From positions 62,001 through 126,000 of the forward strand of contig NZ_JHWV01000008.1 of the NCBI RefSeq assembly GCF_000622005.1: a stretch of 64,000 nt of DNA, given 5' to 3'. The notes beneath the pieces were generated by a model, which searched no databases, had not been told where the DNA came from, and saw only the letters and a program-made list of their open reading frames with translations. The position numbers and the translations under genes are program-made. The DNA comes from Anaerovibrio sp. RM50. GTDB taxonomy: Bacteria > Bacillota > Negativicutes > Selenomonadales > Selenomonadaceae. Numbering within the stretch: the first letter of the stretch is position 1; each line of letters opens with the position of its first letter. Below, piece after piece: positions 42,046 through 49,962 of this stretch.

Positions 42046-44493
42046 ATGAAGGACGTTTCAAGCAACAAAATAATGGTTCGTTCCGGCACCTGGTATGAGG
42101 AGCTGAATGAGAACGCCCGCATGAAGAAAATCGTCTTTTCCGATGAGGTAAGACATATGTTGGGCTATGAGGATGCTGATGAGTGCCCCGATACCTTGGA
42201 TTCTGTAATTGCCCTGGTACATCCTGAGGACAAGGAGGAGATGCTGGCCCAGGCCATTGCTGCTTCCACAGGCCAGACGGCTGTTTTTGATACGGAATTT
42301 CGTATCAAGAAAAAGGATGGGGGATATCTCATGGTGAATGCCACCGGCAAGCTTATCTACAACAGTGATGGCAAGCCGGTTATTATGCATGGCTCAATTT
42401 TTGATATTACGGAGCTGGTGGAAAACCGGATGCTTTACGAGGAGGTTACCCATCAGCTGGAGGCTACCCAAAAGCGTGAAAATGATATGAGCTGGTTCGG
42501 CCCCGTCTCGGCAATTTACGATACCGCCAGATTCCGTCTGGAATACGATGAGCAGGGTAAACGCACGGCGGTAACCTGGAATGAGGCCTACAGAAGGCTG
42601 CTGGGCTATGAAAAGGATGAGGAGTTTCCACAGATCCTCCAGAGCTTCTACAATCAGATTGTGGCAGAGGACCTGGAAAATGTGGGTCATGCCATGGACT
42701 TAATGGAAAATGATGAGCGGGATAGTTCTGTCCATGATGTGGAGTTCCGCATGTACAGAAAGGACCGCTCCATTGTGTGGGTCAGGGCGGCGGCACGGCG
42801 TATTTTGGGTCCTGATGGCAAGGCGAAGCGGGCTATTGGACTTCTTACGGACATTACCGCCCAGAAAAATCTGGAGCTGCAAAAGACTATTTATGAGGTG
42901 TTTTCCCAGGAGTATCTGACAGTGGGCATTATTGATATATTCCACAATCAGATATGGATACTTCGGGACAAGATGATAAACGATACCTTTATTAAATCCT
43001 ACGAAAAGGGTGCCCATAACTATGATAATTTCCTTAAGGAATATGTGAGCAAGCACGTTTTGCCGGAGGACAGGGACAGGGTATATCGGGCCAGCCGGAT
43101 TTACCACATCGTTATGAAGCTGAAGGAAAAGGAAATGTATCGCATGAGATATCAGCTGGTGGACGAAGAAGGCAAGGCTCATCATATTCAGGGCAGTTAT
43201 TTGTGGCTCAATAAGGATGGGGACAGGCGGAAGGTTATTTGCGGCTTCCGTGATATAACTGACCTTATTAAAGTGGAGCAGGAAAAGCAGGAGAAGCTGC
43301 GTAAGGCCCAGGAGGAAGCGGAGATTGCCCGCTATGAGGCAGAGGCTGCCAATCAGGCCAAGACCTCCTTCCTGTTCAATATGTCCCATGATATCCGCAC
43401 CCCGATGAATGCCATTACGGGCTTTAGGGAGCTGCTGGAGAGGGATCAGGAGGATCCGAAGAAGCGGCAGCATTACCTTGATAAAATGGATGACGCCTGC
43501 AAGGTGCTTATTTCCATTATAAACAATGTGCTGGAAATGGCCCGCATTGAAAAGGGTGTTCTGAAGCTGGATGAGACCCTGTGGAATACGGAGCAGTTTA
43601 ATGACGGACTGTATTCTGTACTGAAATCCATGATGGACCAGAAGCATCTGGAGTTTACACAGGAAATGAACGTCCAGCATCAGTATTTCTATTGTGATGC
43701 ACCGAAGCTGCGGGACATTTTCCTTAATCTTCTTTCCAACTGCTATAAATACACCAAGCCAGGGGGAAAGGTGCACATGAAGCTGGAGGAATTACCTCAT
43801 GAAAAGCCGGGGTGGGCGTGGTACAGAAGCACCATCACCGACACGGGTATCGGCATGAGCGAGGAATTTCTGCCGCATATTTTCGATTCCTTTACCAGAG
43901 AGAACAACACAACCGCCAACAAGATAGAGGGCACTGGCCTTGGAATGTCCATTGTGAAGCGACTGACGGAATTTCTGGGGGGAAAGATTGAGGTCAAGAG
44001 CAAGAAGGGTGAAGGCACTACCTTCATTTTGAATATGCCCCACAGACTGGGCCAAAAGCCTGCCGAGGGGTATTTAAGTGAAGGCCATAAGGACGTGGAT
44101 TACAGCATTTTCGTTGGCAAGCGGGTCCTCCTGGCAGAGGACAATGAAATCAATGCGGAAATTGCCATAGAGATTTTGTCCATGACGGGAATGACCGTGG
44201 AGAATGCCAAGGACGGCAAGGAATGTGTGGAAATGCTGGAAAAGGCCCCGGTACACTACTATGATTTGATTCTGATGGATGTGCAGATGCCAAATATGAA
44301 CGGATATGAGGCCACAAGGGCCATAAGGGCCCTCCCAGATCTGAAGAAGGCAGAAATCCCGATTTTGGCCATGACAGCCAATGCCTTTGAGGAAGACAAA
44401 AAGGAGGCCTTCAAGGCTGGCATGGACGGACATCTGGCAAAGCCTGTGGACATCAAGGAGCTCATGAGAGGCATGGCCAGGGTGCTGAAATAG
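42046..44493 (+). CDS. Cytoplasmic multi-PAS hybrid histidine kinase
   Basis: 815 residues with no membrane segment. Order: PAS-type domains at about 20-125, 150-290 (with PAC-like RKDRSIVWVRAAARR) and 300-425; coiled coil; HisKA with SHDIRTPMNAITGF near 445; HATPase with GIGMS and GTGLGMSIVKRL; receiver with LLAEDNEINAE and phosphoacceptor LILMDVQMP. The first ribosome site is weak (GCGGG). It likely senses an internal or diffusible signal. It is close in sequence to the kinase at 10.8 kb in its catalytic part, so the two arose by domain shuffling. Confidence 0.93.
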   Translation: MKDVSSNKIMVRSGTWYEELNENARMKKIVFSDEVRHMLGYEDADECPDTLDSVIALVHPEDKEEMLAQAIAASTGQTAVFDTEFRIKKKDGGYLMVNATGKLIYNSDGKPVIMHGSIFDITELVENRMLYEEVTHQLEATQKRENDMSWFGPVSAIYDTARFRLEYDEQGKRTAVTWNEAYRRLLGYEKDEEFPQILQSFYNQIVAEDLENVGHAMDLMENDERDSSVHDVEFRMYRKDRSIVWVRAAARRILGPDGKAKRAIGLLTDITAQKNLELQKTIYEVFSQEYLTVGIIDIFHNQIWILRDKMINDTFIKSYEKGAHNYDNFLKEYVSKHVLPEDRDRVYRASRIYHIVMKLKEKEMYRMRYQLVDEEGKAHHIQGSYLWLNKDGDRRKVICGFRDITDLIKVEQEKQEKLRKAQEEAEIARYEAEAANQAKTSFLFNMSHDIRTPMNAITGFRELLERDQEDPKKRQHYLDKMDDACKVLISIINNVLEMARIEKGVLKLDETLWNTEQFNDGLYSVLKSMMDQKHLEFTQEMNVQHQYFYCDAPKLRDIFLNLLSNCYKYTKPGGKVHMKLEELPHEKPGWAWYRSTITDTGIGMSEEFLPHIFDSFTRENNTTANKIEGTGLGMSIVKRLTEFLGGKIEVKSKKGEGTTFILNMPHRLGQKPAEGYLSEGHKDVDYSIFVGKRVLLAEDNEINAEIAIEILSMTGMTVENAKDGKECVEMLEKAPVHYYDLILMDVQMPNMNGYEATRAIRALPDLKKAEIPILAMTANAFEEDKKEAFKAGMDGHLAKPVDIKELMRGMARVLK

Positions 44494-44512
44494 GTGTGGC
44501 AGAACATATTAA

Positions 44513-44550
44513 AAGGGCAGTAACCCTAATGAGGTTGCTGCCCTTATTTT
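44513..44550 (+). terminator. Terminator of the PAS kinase gene
   Basis: AAGGGCAGTAACC and its complement with a seven-base loop, followed by ATTTTTAC. Confidence 0.8.
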
Positions 44551-44597
44551 TACGTTATTTATGTATTATTTTAACATTAATTAAATGTTATTTTACT
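44543..44597. repeat. 11-bp-period AT-rich array (5 units)
   Basis: Units CTTATTTTTAC, GTTATTTATGT, ATTATTTTAAC, ATTAATTAAAT and GTTATTTTACT, gap-free, ending within the last codons of the neighbouring secreted-protein gene. It is the rightmost clear array in the window. Confidence 0.7.
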
Positions 44598-45145
44598 TCT
44601 TTGCCGGAAATCACTACAGGATGTGCCAGCTCCGGATGTTCGCTGTAGAACTGTACAGTGGTCCAGTAATTTTCAAAGGCCTGACTGTAATCAGTTGCAC
44701 CGATTTCCACCCAGCCCTGACGGCCACCAGGTCTTACATTTGCCATGGTGAGGGGATCGGGATAAACAACAGCAGGCACCTTTTCCTCTTTCTTTTTCGC
44801 TGCCTTCTTCTTCTCAGCCTTGATCATAGCCTCCATAACTGTATCGTCCACGTCCTCAACAACAGGAGGCAGCTCGGACCAGACAGAAACAGTTACTGTG
44901 TCGTCCAGCTCCGGGGTGAAGCGGAAACGGGCATTTTCAAAGGTGTCGTTTTTGATGGTGATTTTAACCCAGGCATAATAGGAGCCCCCGGCCTTCCGGA
45001 GGGTTTCAGTTTCCAGATAATGCATGGTAGTATCATCACCGTACACCAGCACCTCATGGGCCTGGGTGTTATTTGGAGCCACAACCTGGCTGCCACAGAA
45101 AAGAGCAACAGCTGCTATGGTAATGGCACATAATCTTTTAAACAT
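44588..45145 (-). CDS. Secreted protein of unknown function
   Basis: Start at ATG 45145 (MFKRLCAITIAAVALFCG), with AAGGGAG upstream; the frame continues 65 codons further without a ribosome site. 185 residues with signal peptide ending near TQA. Mature region: HEVLVYGDDTTMHYLETETL, beta strands, a Lys-rich helix (AEKKKAAKKKEEKVP) and a C-terminal WVEIGATDYSQAFENYW. The pattern recalls periplasmic proteins of Selenomonads that track surface-protein genes, but I have no family name. Monocistronic. Confidence 0.75.
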   Translation of the reverse strand: MFKRLCAITIAAVALFCGSQVVAPNNTQAHEVLVYGDDTTMHYLETETLRKAGGSYYAWVKITIKNDTFENARFRFTPELDDTVTVSVWSELPPVVEDVDDTVMEAMIKAEKKKAAKKKEEKVPAVVYPDPLTMANVRPGGRQGWVEIGATDYSQAFENYWTTVQFYSEHPELAHPVVISGKEVK

Positions 45146-45209
45146 ATTTAGAATTCTCCCTTCAAGTTCGCTACATATTATTATACTATCAACTTTGAAT
45201 TTTGCAAAA

Positions 45210-45236
45210 CTAAAAGACCACCTTTTCGGTGGCCAT
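45210..45236. terminator. Short terminator-like hairpin upstream of the secreted-protein gene
   Basis: AAAAGACCACC-TTTTC-GGTGGCC pairs over about 7 bp. Little T tract; weak. Confidence 0.4.
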
Positions 45237-45389
45237 ACACATAATTGACATTTTCGGAACCAACTACTTACTACATCTCTCACGAAGTATAGGAAAGAGG
45301 TACCTGACGTCGTCGGACATCCCAATCGGGAGTGAAGCATTGATTAATATTCGGGTACTAACGTTACCACACAATCCACTGTCACTAAC

Positions 45390-45438
45390 ATCTACTACCA
45401 GACAACATCTACGTACAGACAAATCTACTACCAGACAA
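45390..45438. repeat. Three tandem 16-bp repeats in a 470-bp gene-free stretch
   Basis: ATCTACTACCAGACAA at 45390, the variant ATCTACGTACAGACAA at 45407 and ATCTACTACCAGACAA again at 45423. They lie in the region 45146-45616, which carries no convincing gene; the two opposing 80-90-codon frames there are both biased and lack ribosome sites. The base composition is unlike other spacers here (less AT-rich), so it may be a decayed gene or acquired segment. Confidence 0.6.
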
Positions 45439-45616
45439 CTAAGTGAGATTAATGAATATCGGCGCATCAACGTCAGCTGGGGAACCGTGTCTAATATGTC
45501 AAATTGCTGACGGTGCAAACATCAAGTACCTCTTTATTTGCCTCTATTATATTACAGACAAAAACACTTTGCAACAATATTTTGAATCGTCTGACAATAA
45601 TTTTGGGGCATTATTT

Positions 45617-46957
45617 TTATTCCATTTCGGCATGATAGGCTTCCTTCATATTGTACATACGCTGGTCGGCAATTTCCCTGAGCTGCTGTGGATCAGTGCC
45701 ATCATCAGGATAGAAGGCATAGCCGATACTTACGCTGACCATCATGTTGTTGGAGCCGCTGACAATGGAGCGGTTGAAGGCCTTGGTCATTTTGGTGGTT
45801 ATGGTTTCGTAGGCACTCTTCTTGATGTCCTGGTCCACCAGAATGGCAAATTCATCACCGCCCAGGCGGTAAACCTTGAATTCGCAGGCACCCTTCATTC
45901 TCAGGGCAACCTCCTTCAGCACATCATCGCCGGCCCGATGGCCGTAGGTATCATTAATATGCTTGAACTTGTTTACGTCAATGTAGAATATGCCGTGGAG
46001 ATTGTTGGTGCGCACCAGTGCAGCCATGTCCTCCTCAAAGCAGCGGACATTGTAAAGTCCCGTCAGCTGGTCCCTGAGGGAAATATTGGAGAACAGGGCC
46101 CTATCCTCCGCCAGCAGCAGCACCATGTAGGTGAGCAGAGTCAGCAGAAGCACCAAAAACAGCCCAAAGAGGGCATAAGGAAGCAAAAATGATGGCTGAA
46201 CCCAGCCCTCCTCCGGAGCTATGTCAAGTCTCCAGGATACCCCTGCCGCATCAAACTCAGCCACCACAGGGTCTTCCATAATTCCCTTGGAAGCTGTAAT
46301 AAGGCGCATTTCATCGTCGAATGGGTTGGTTTTATAAAGGGCATAATCATAGCCAAAGGTTTTCAGATTGTCGATGGAAATCTGGAAAACATCCGGAATT
46401 TTGAACACCGCAATAACAAAGCCCCAAAACTGCTTTATACCGCTGCTGTCACGGACATAAACCGGCTCCCTCAGCTCCATGCCCACTTCCCTATGCTGGA
46501 TTTCAAAGGGACCCTGCAGGGTCATGGTGCCTGTATTTTTGCTGTAGGCGGCAAGAGAACCGTAATGCTTTTCCTCAAAAAGATTTATGAGGTCTCCTTC
46601 GTGGCCCTCCATGGGGTAAATAGAAGTTACAGTGCCCTGGGGAGCCAGCTGGAGACAGGAGATGAATTTACGGTCCTTCATAATGTGTCTGGCCACGTTG
46701 TTGAAGTCTTCCATGGTTCCTTCAGCATTTTCCTGTACAATAAGGTTCATGGACTCGGTGATACCACAGCATTCATTAATACCGTATTTTATCTCGCTGA
46801 CGCGGTTCTGGATATTCTGCTTGGCCAGAGTCTGCTCCTGGGTGGTCTGCTGTCTCCAGATGCCGTTGATAACCAGCACCAGTACCAGCATACTCAGCAG
46901 GAATACGGCCGAAACTATAGTTATGCGGCTTGTTTTGCTCACATTATTTAAATTCAT
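45617..46957 (-). CDS. CHASE-GGDEF diguanylate cyclase
   Basis: 446 residues. Membrane segment about 12-33, extracytoplasmic CHASE-like sensor about 50-240 (ESMNLIVQENAEGTMEDFNN, TSIYPMEGHEGDLINLFEE, QHREVGMELREPVYV). A second membrane segment lies at about 258-282. The GGDEF domain has DQLTGLYNVRCFEEDM and VYRLGGDEFAIL intact, so cyclase activity is expected. CHASE domains bind small ligands in the periplasm. The upstream region holds an AGCGTTATAAT box related to the motif before uspA, parB-like and the dioxygenase gene. Confidence 0.92.
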   Translation of the reverse strand: MNLNNVSKTSRITIVSAVFLLSMLVLVLVINGIWRQQTTQEQTLAKQNIQNRVSEIKYGINECCGITESMNLIVQENAEGTMEDFNNVARHIMKDRKFISCLQLAPQGTVTSIYPMEGHEGDLINLFEEKHYGSLAAYSKNTGTMTLQGPFEIQHREVGMELREPVYVRDSSGIKQFWGFVIAVFKIPDVFQISIDNLKTFGYDYALYKTNPFDDEMRLITASKGIMEDPVVAEFDAAGVSWRLDIAPEEGWVQPSFLLPYALFGLFLVLLLTLLTYMVLLLAEDRALFSNISLRDQLTGLYNVRCFEEDMAALVRTNNLHGIFYIDVNKFKHINDTYGHRAGDDVLKEVALRMKGACEFKVYRLGGDEFAILVDQDIKKSAYETITTKMTKAFNRSIVSGSNNMMVSVSIGYAFYPDDGTDPQQLREIADQRMYNMKEAYHAEME

Positions 46958-47203
46958 GACAAGTCCCCTCGATGGTAAATAGTTCTTCTTTTATTATTAT
47001 AACGCTAATTGGAATATTTTTCATGGAATTGTGTAAAAATATTTAGCCGATTTGAAGTTTTTATGGTAAATAATTTGGTATTTTCTAATAAACTTCTAAT
47101 TGTGGGGGCGGAGGTGAGGTGGTAGAATTAAAGAGCATTATTTTAAGGTATAGCTAATAGTGCAAGGTATCGTTAATAGTGAAATATTATAAGAGAGGAT
47201 TAC

Positions 47204-48622
47204 GTGAAATTTGATATGAGAAGCTTTAATAAATTAGCTGGATTAGCCCATAAAAATATAAGGAAAAATATTGGCAGGAAGGTGGTTGCCCCCCTGATGG
47301 CAGCGGCCCTTCTGGTAACTCCTGCCTTCGCATTGGGGGCAGAGGACTTCAGCGGCCTTAGCGATTCACAGGTGTATGATCTGGGTAATTCCTTTATGGA
47401 AAAGCGGGACTACAGCCGCGCCATGGAGGCCTACGACTATATATTGTCCAGCAACGATGGCTGGGCTGTGGTATATACCAGCCGTGCCCGGGCAAAATTT
47501 TTGTCGGGGGACAGGGAAGGGGCAGAGGCAGATTTAAATACAGCCCTCCGCGTTGATCCAAATTTACCTGATGCTTACTACGTGAAGGGCAGCTTCCAGT
47601 ATATGGATAATGATTTCGCCGGGGCTGAGGAGAGCTTCAACCGGGCCTTGGAGATTTATCCCGATTACGTTGATGCAATCTCCATTCTCGGCAAGCTGTA
47701 TTTCGACACGGGGCGGGAAAACGAAGCGGTAAAGGCCATGAGCCTGGCGGTGGAAAAGGCTCCTACTGCCATGAACTACGTCAACAGGGCCATTCTCTAT
47801 TCCAAGATTCCCGATGTTTCTGCGGCGAACCTGGATTACAACAAGGCTTTGGAGCTTGACCCGAAATGCGTGACGGCCTATCTGAACCGGGGCATGCTTT
47901 TTGTGGAGCAGCGTAAGTTTAATGCGGCCCGCAGTGATTTTGACAACGCCATCAAGGTTGACCCCAAAAATGCCAGTGCCTATATTAACAGAGGCTACCT
48001 GTCCATGGAGGCCAAAATGTTCGAGGAGGCCATGGCGGATTTCAACAAGGCCATAGAGGTGCAACCAGATAATGCCCTGGCCTACAACGCCAGAGGTCTG
48101 GCCAACCGCAAGGTGGGCAGTTATGATGAAGCCATGGCGGATTTTGACAAGTGTATTGAGCTGGCACCGAATTATGAGCTGGGTTATCAGTCACGGGCCA
48201 TGTTCCACAGGGATATGGGGGATTTTGACAATGCTGAGGCGGATTTTGAAAAAATCATTGAGCTGGACCCAAATAATCCTGTGTCCCACTACGACAAGGG
48301 CTGTCTCTATCTGGAGATGCAGCAGCCGGACAAGGCCCTGGAGCTTTTCAAAAAGGCTGTGGAGCTGGACGGGGGCAGGACACCTCAGTTTATACTGAAC
48401 AAGGCTGTGGCTGAGGCATATCTGGGGGATAATGAGAATGCAGCAGCAGATTTTACCAAGGTTATTGGTATGACTGACAATTATGTAATCGCCTACCTTT
48501 ATCGTGGTATGGTATACAACAATATGGGCATGAAGGCTGAGGCCAAGGCGGATATTGACAAGGTGCTTATGCTGGACCCTGAAAACCAGCAGGCCAAGGC
48601 CCTTATGAAAAAATTAAAATAA
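47204..48622 (+). CDS. Exported TPR-repeat protein
   Basis: Starts at GTG 47204 after GAGAGGA. 472 residues; signal region with a basic lead and hydrophobic KVVAPLMAAALLVTPAFALG, cut near residue 46. The rest is about twelve tetratricopeptide repeats (for example ALRVDPNLPDAYYVKGSFQY, AMADFNKAIEVQPDNALAYN, ADFEKIIELDPNNPVSHYD). TPR solenoids scaffold protein complexes, here in the periplasm or at the outer membrane. No enzymatic domain. Standing next to cyclic-di-GMP genes it could help a secretion or envelope complex, but that is speculation. Confidence 0.88.
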   Translation: MKFDMRSFNKLAGLAHKNIRKNIGRKVVAPLMAAALLVTPAFALGAEDFSGLSDSQVYDLGNSFMEKRDYSRAMEAYDYILSSNDGWAVVYTSRARAKFLSGDREGAEADLNTALRVDPNLPDAYYVKGSFQYMDNDFAGAEESFNRALEIYPDYVDAISILGKLYFDTGRENEAVKAMSLAVEKAPTAMNYVNRAILYSKIPDVSAANLDYNKALELDPKCVTAYLNRGMLFVEQRKFNAARSDFDNAIKVDPKNASAYINRGYLSMEAKMFEEAMADFNKAIEVQPDNALAYNARGLANRKVGSYDEAMADFDKCIELAPNYELGYQSRAMFHRDMGDFDNAEADFEKIIELDPNNPVSHYDKGCLYLEMQQPDKALELFKKAVELDGGRTPQFILNKAVAEAYLGDNENAAADFTKVIGMTDNYVIAYLYRGMVYNNMGMKAEAKADIDKVLMLDPENQQAKALMKKLK

Positions 48623-48715
48623 CGCTGTTCAGCTGAAGATTTCGGCTGGAAATCACGATATAGTTTGTGATACAATATCCGTATCATTTTTGGTGTTGTA
48701 TTGGAGGTTCCGTTC

Positions 48716-48973
48716 ATGGATCCGGTTTATATTTCAATTATTATTTTGGTGGCATCACTGGTAGTCTTTTTCCTGATTTTCAAAGCCTACAGAGATGAAG
48801 GCAAGACGCCAAGATTCTACAGAAAAGCTGCTATCCTCTTTGGTATTCTTACAGTATTAAATGTTGCCGAAGCAATGGTGCGAGGTGGAGCTGACATCAT
48901 GCTCATAATTTGTACTGTATTAACCTCAGTGGCAACAGCAGTGAACTGGCGCATTTACAAGAAGGGGGAGTGA
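48716..48973 (+). CDS. Small membrane protein (85 aa)
   Basis: Start ATG 48716 (MDPVYISIIILVASLVVFFL), after GGAGG. Three hydrophobic segments: 4-22, 40-58 and 64-80, separated by short basic loops (KAYRDEGKTPRFYRK). No named family recognised. The stop codon is 5 bp from the next gene, a YjfB-like protein, so the two form an operon. Confidence 0.7.
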   Translation: MDPVYISIIILVASLVVFFLIFKAYRDEGKTPRFYRKAAILFGILTVLNVAEAMVRGGADIMLIICTVLTSVATAVNWRIYKKGE

Positions 48974-48978
48974 ATCCT

Positions 48979-49173
48979 ATGGATATAATGAGCATTGCTT
49001 CTTTGTCAGTAGAAATGCATCAGCAAGAGGATGCAATGTCTATTGGCACAGCTGTAATGAAAATGGCCATGGATACCCAGACTGAAATGATGGATGGCAT
49101 GCTGGATGCAATGGGGGCTGCGGAGGTGGCTGCTATGACTGGTATCGGTCAGAACATTGACATCATGGCATAA
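48979..49173 (+). CDS. YjfB-like small protein
   Basis: 64 residues (MDIMSIASLSVEMHQQEDAM ... MKMAMDTQTEMMDGMLDAM). The length, the MDI.SIASLS start and the repeating Met/Gln helices match the putative motility protein family YjfB. The ribosome site GGGGGAG overlaps the end of the previous gene. Members are often near flagellar or chemotaxis genes, though none are in this window. Function unknown. Confidence 0.75.
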   Translation: MDIMSIASLSVEMHQQEDAMSIGTAVMKMAMDTQTEMMDGMLDAMGAAEVAAMTGIGQNIDIMA

Positions 49174-49193
49174 GACTGCCATAAGGTGAAAAG

Positions 49194-49226
49194 TCCACTA
49201 CCTACCTATTAGGTGGTGGATTTTTT
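49194..49226 (+). terminator. Terminator of the YjfB-like gene
   Basis: TCCACTACCTA and its complement (one mismatch-free wobble), five-base loop, TTTTTT. Confidence 0.8.
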
Positions 49227-49382
49227 CATGGCGAATATTAGTAAATTAGTCAGATATTGCTTGCTATATAGGGGCATTTAATGGCAAAATAATAGGGTAT
49301 CTGGGAAATTATATCGGATAAAATAAAACTATACTATTTTGATAGGTTTTAAACGCCGATCAGTATAGAAAAAGGAGTTATT

Positions 49383-49898
49383 ATGAGTACAAAAAAGACG
49401 GTGTTTGCGGGATTTTTTGTGGCCTTGGGTGTGCTTTTGCCCATAGCTTTTCATGCTTTTGGGCCCGTGGCCAGGATTTTATCCCCCATGCATATTCCCG
49501 TGTTTTTGGGTGGTCTGATTTTAGGCCCTGTATATGGACTTATTGTAGGTGTGGTTACACCAGTTATTAGCAGCTTTTTGACGGGTATGCCTCCATTGAT
49601 GCCTATGCTGCCAATGATGGTGGCAGAGCTGGGAGTGTACGGCCTGGTTTCCGGGCTTTTGAGCCGTAAGCTGAATCCATGGCTGGCCATGCTGGGGGCC
49701 ATTATCTGCGGCCGTGCCATAATAGTGGTGGTGCTTCTTCTCTTTGGGGAAATGCTGCAGATTAAGGCTGATCCAATTACCTATGTGTGGGGTGGGATTA
49801 TGACAGGAGCCCCGGGCATTGTGATACAGCTTCTGTTGATTCCATTTGTTGTTAAGCAGCTGAAGATGGCCTTTTCACATCATGAGCTGTTTAATTAG
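49383..49898 (+). CDS. ECF transporter S component
   Basis: 171 residues with about six membrane segments. The MHIPVFLGGLILGPVYGLIVG block and PPLMPMLPMMVAELGVYGLVSGLL are typical of vitamin-specific S components. It binds a substrate (vitamin or metal chelate) and needs the energising EcfA1-A2-T module encoded elsewhere. It is followed closely by a TonB-dependent receptor whose start lies 64 bp after its stop, suggesting they carry the same substrate across the two membranes. No riboswitch was recognised upstream, so the substrate is open; cobalamin, haem or another tetrapyrrole-type ligand is possible. Confidence 0.8.
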   Translation: MSTKKTVFAGFFVALGVLLPIAFHAFGPVARILSPMHIPVFLGGLILGPVYGLIVGVVTPVISSFLTGMPPLMPMLPMMVAELGVYGLVSGLLSRKLNPWLAMLGAIICGRAIIVVVLLLFGEMLQIKADPITYVWGGIMTGAPGIVIQLLLIPFVVKQLKMAFSHHELFN

Positions 49899-49962
49899 GA
49901 AACAAATAATCCTTAGAAAAAATGATATAAGTAAAAAATATTACATGTTTGGGAGCAAGTTA

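Noticed and set aside
42700-43776. 358-codon minus-strand ORF
   Set aside because: Antisense to the PAS kinase; no ribosome site or recognisable domain.
45229-45518. Opposing 93- and 84-codon ORFs over the 16-bp repeats
   Set aside because: Neither has a good ribosome site and their repeats only reflect the DNA repeats; treated as gene-free.
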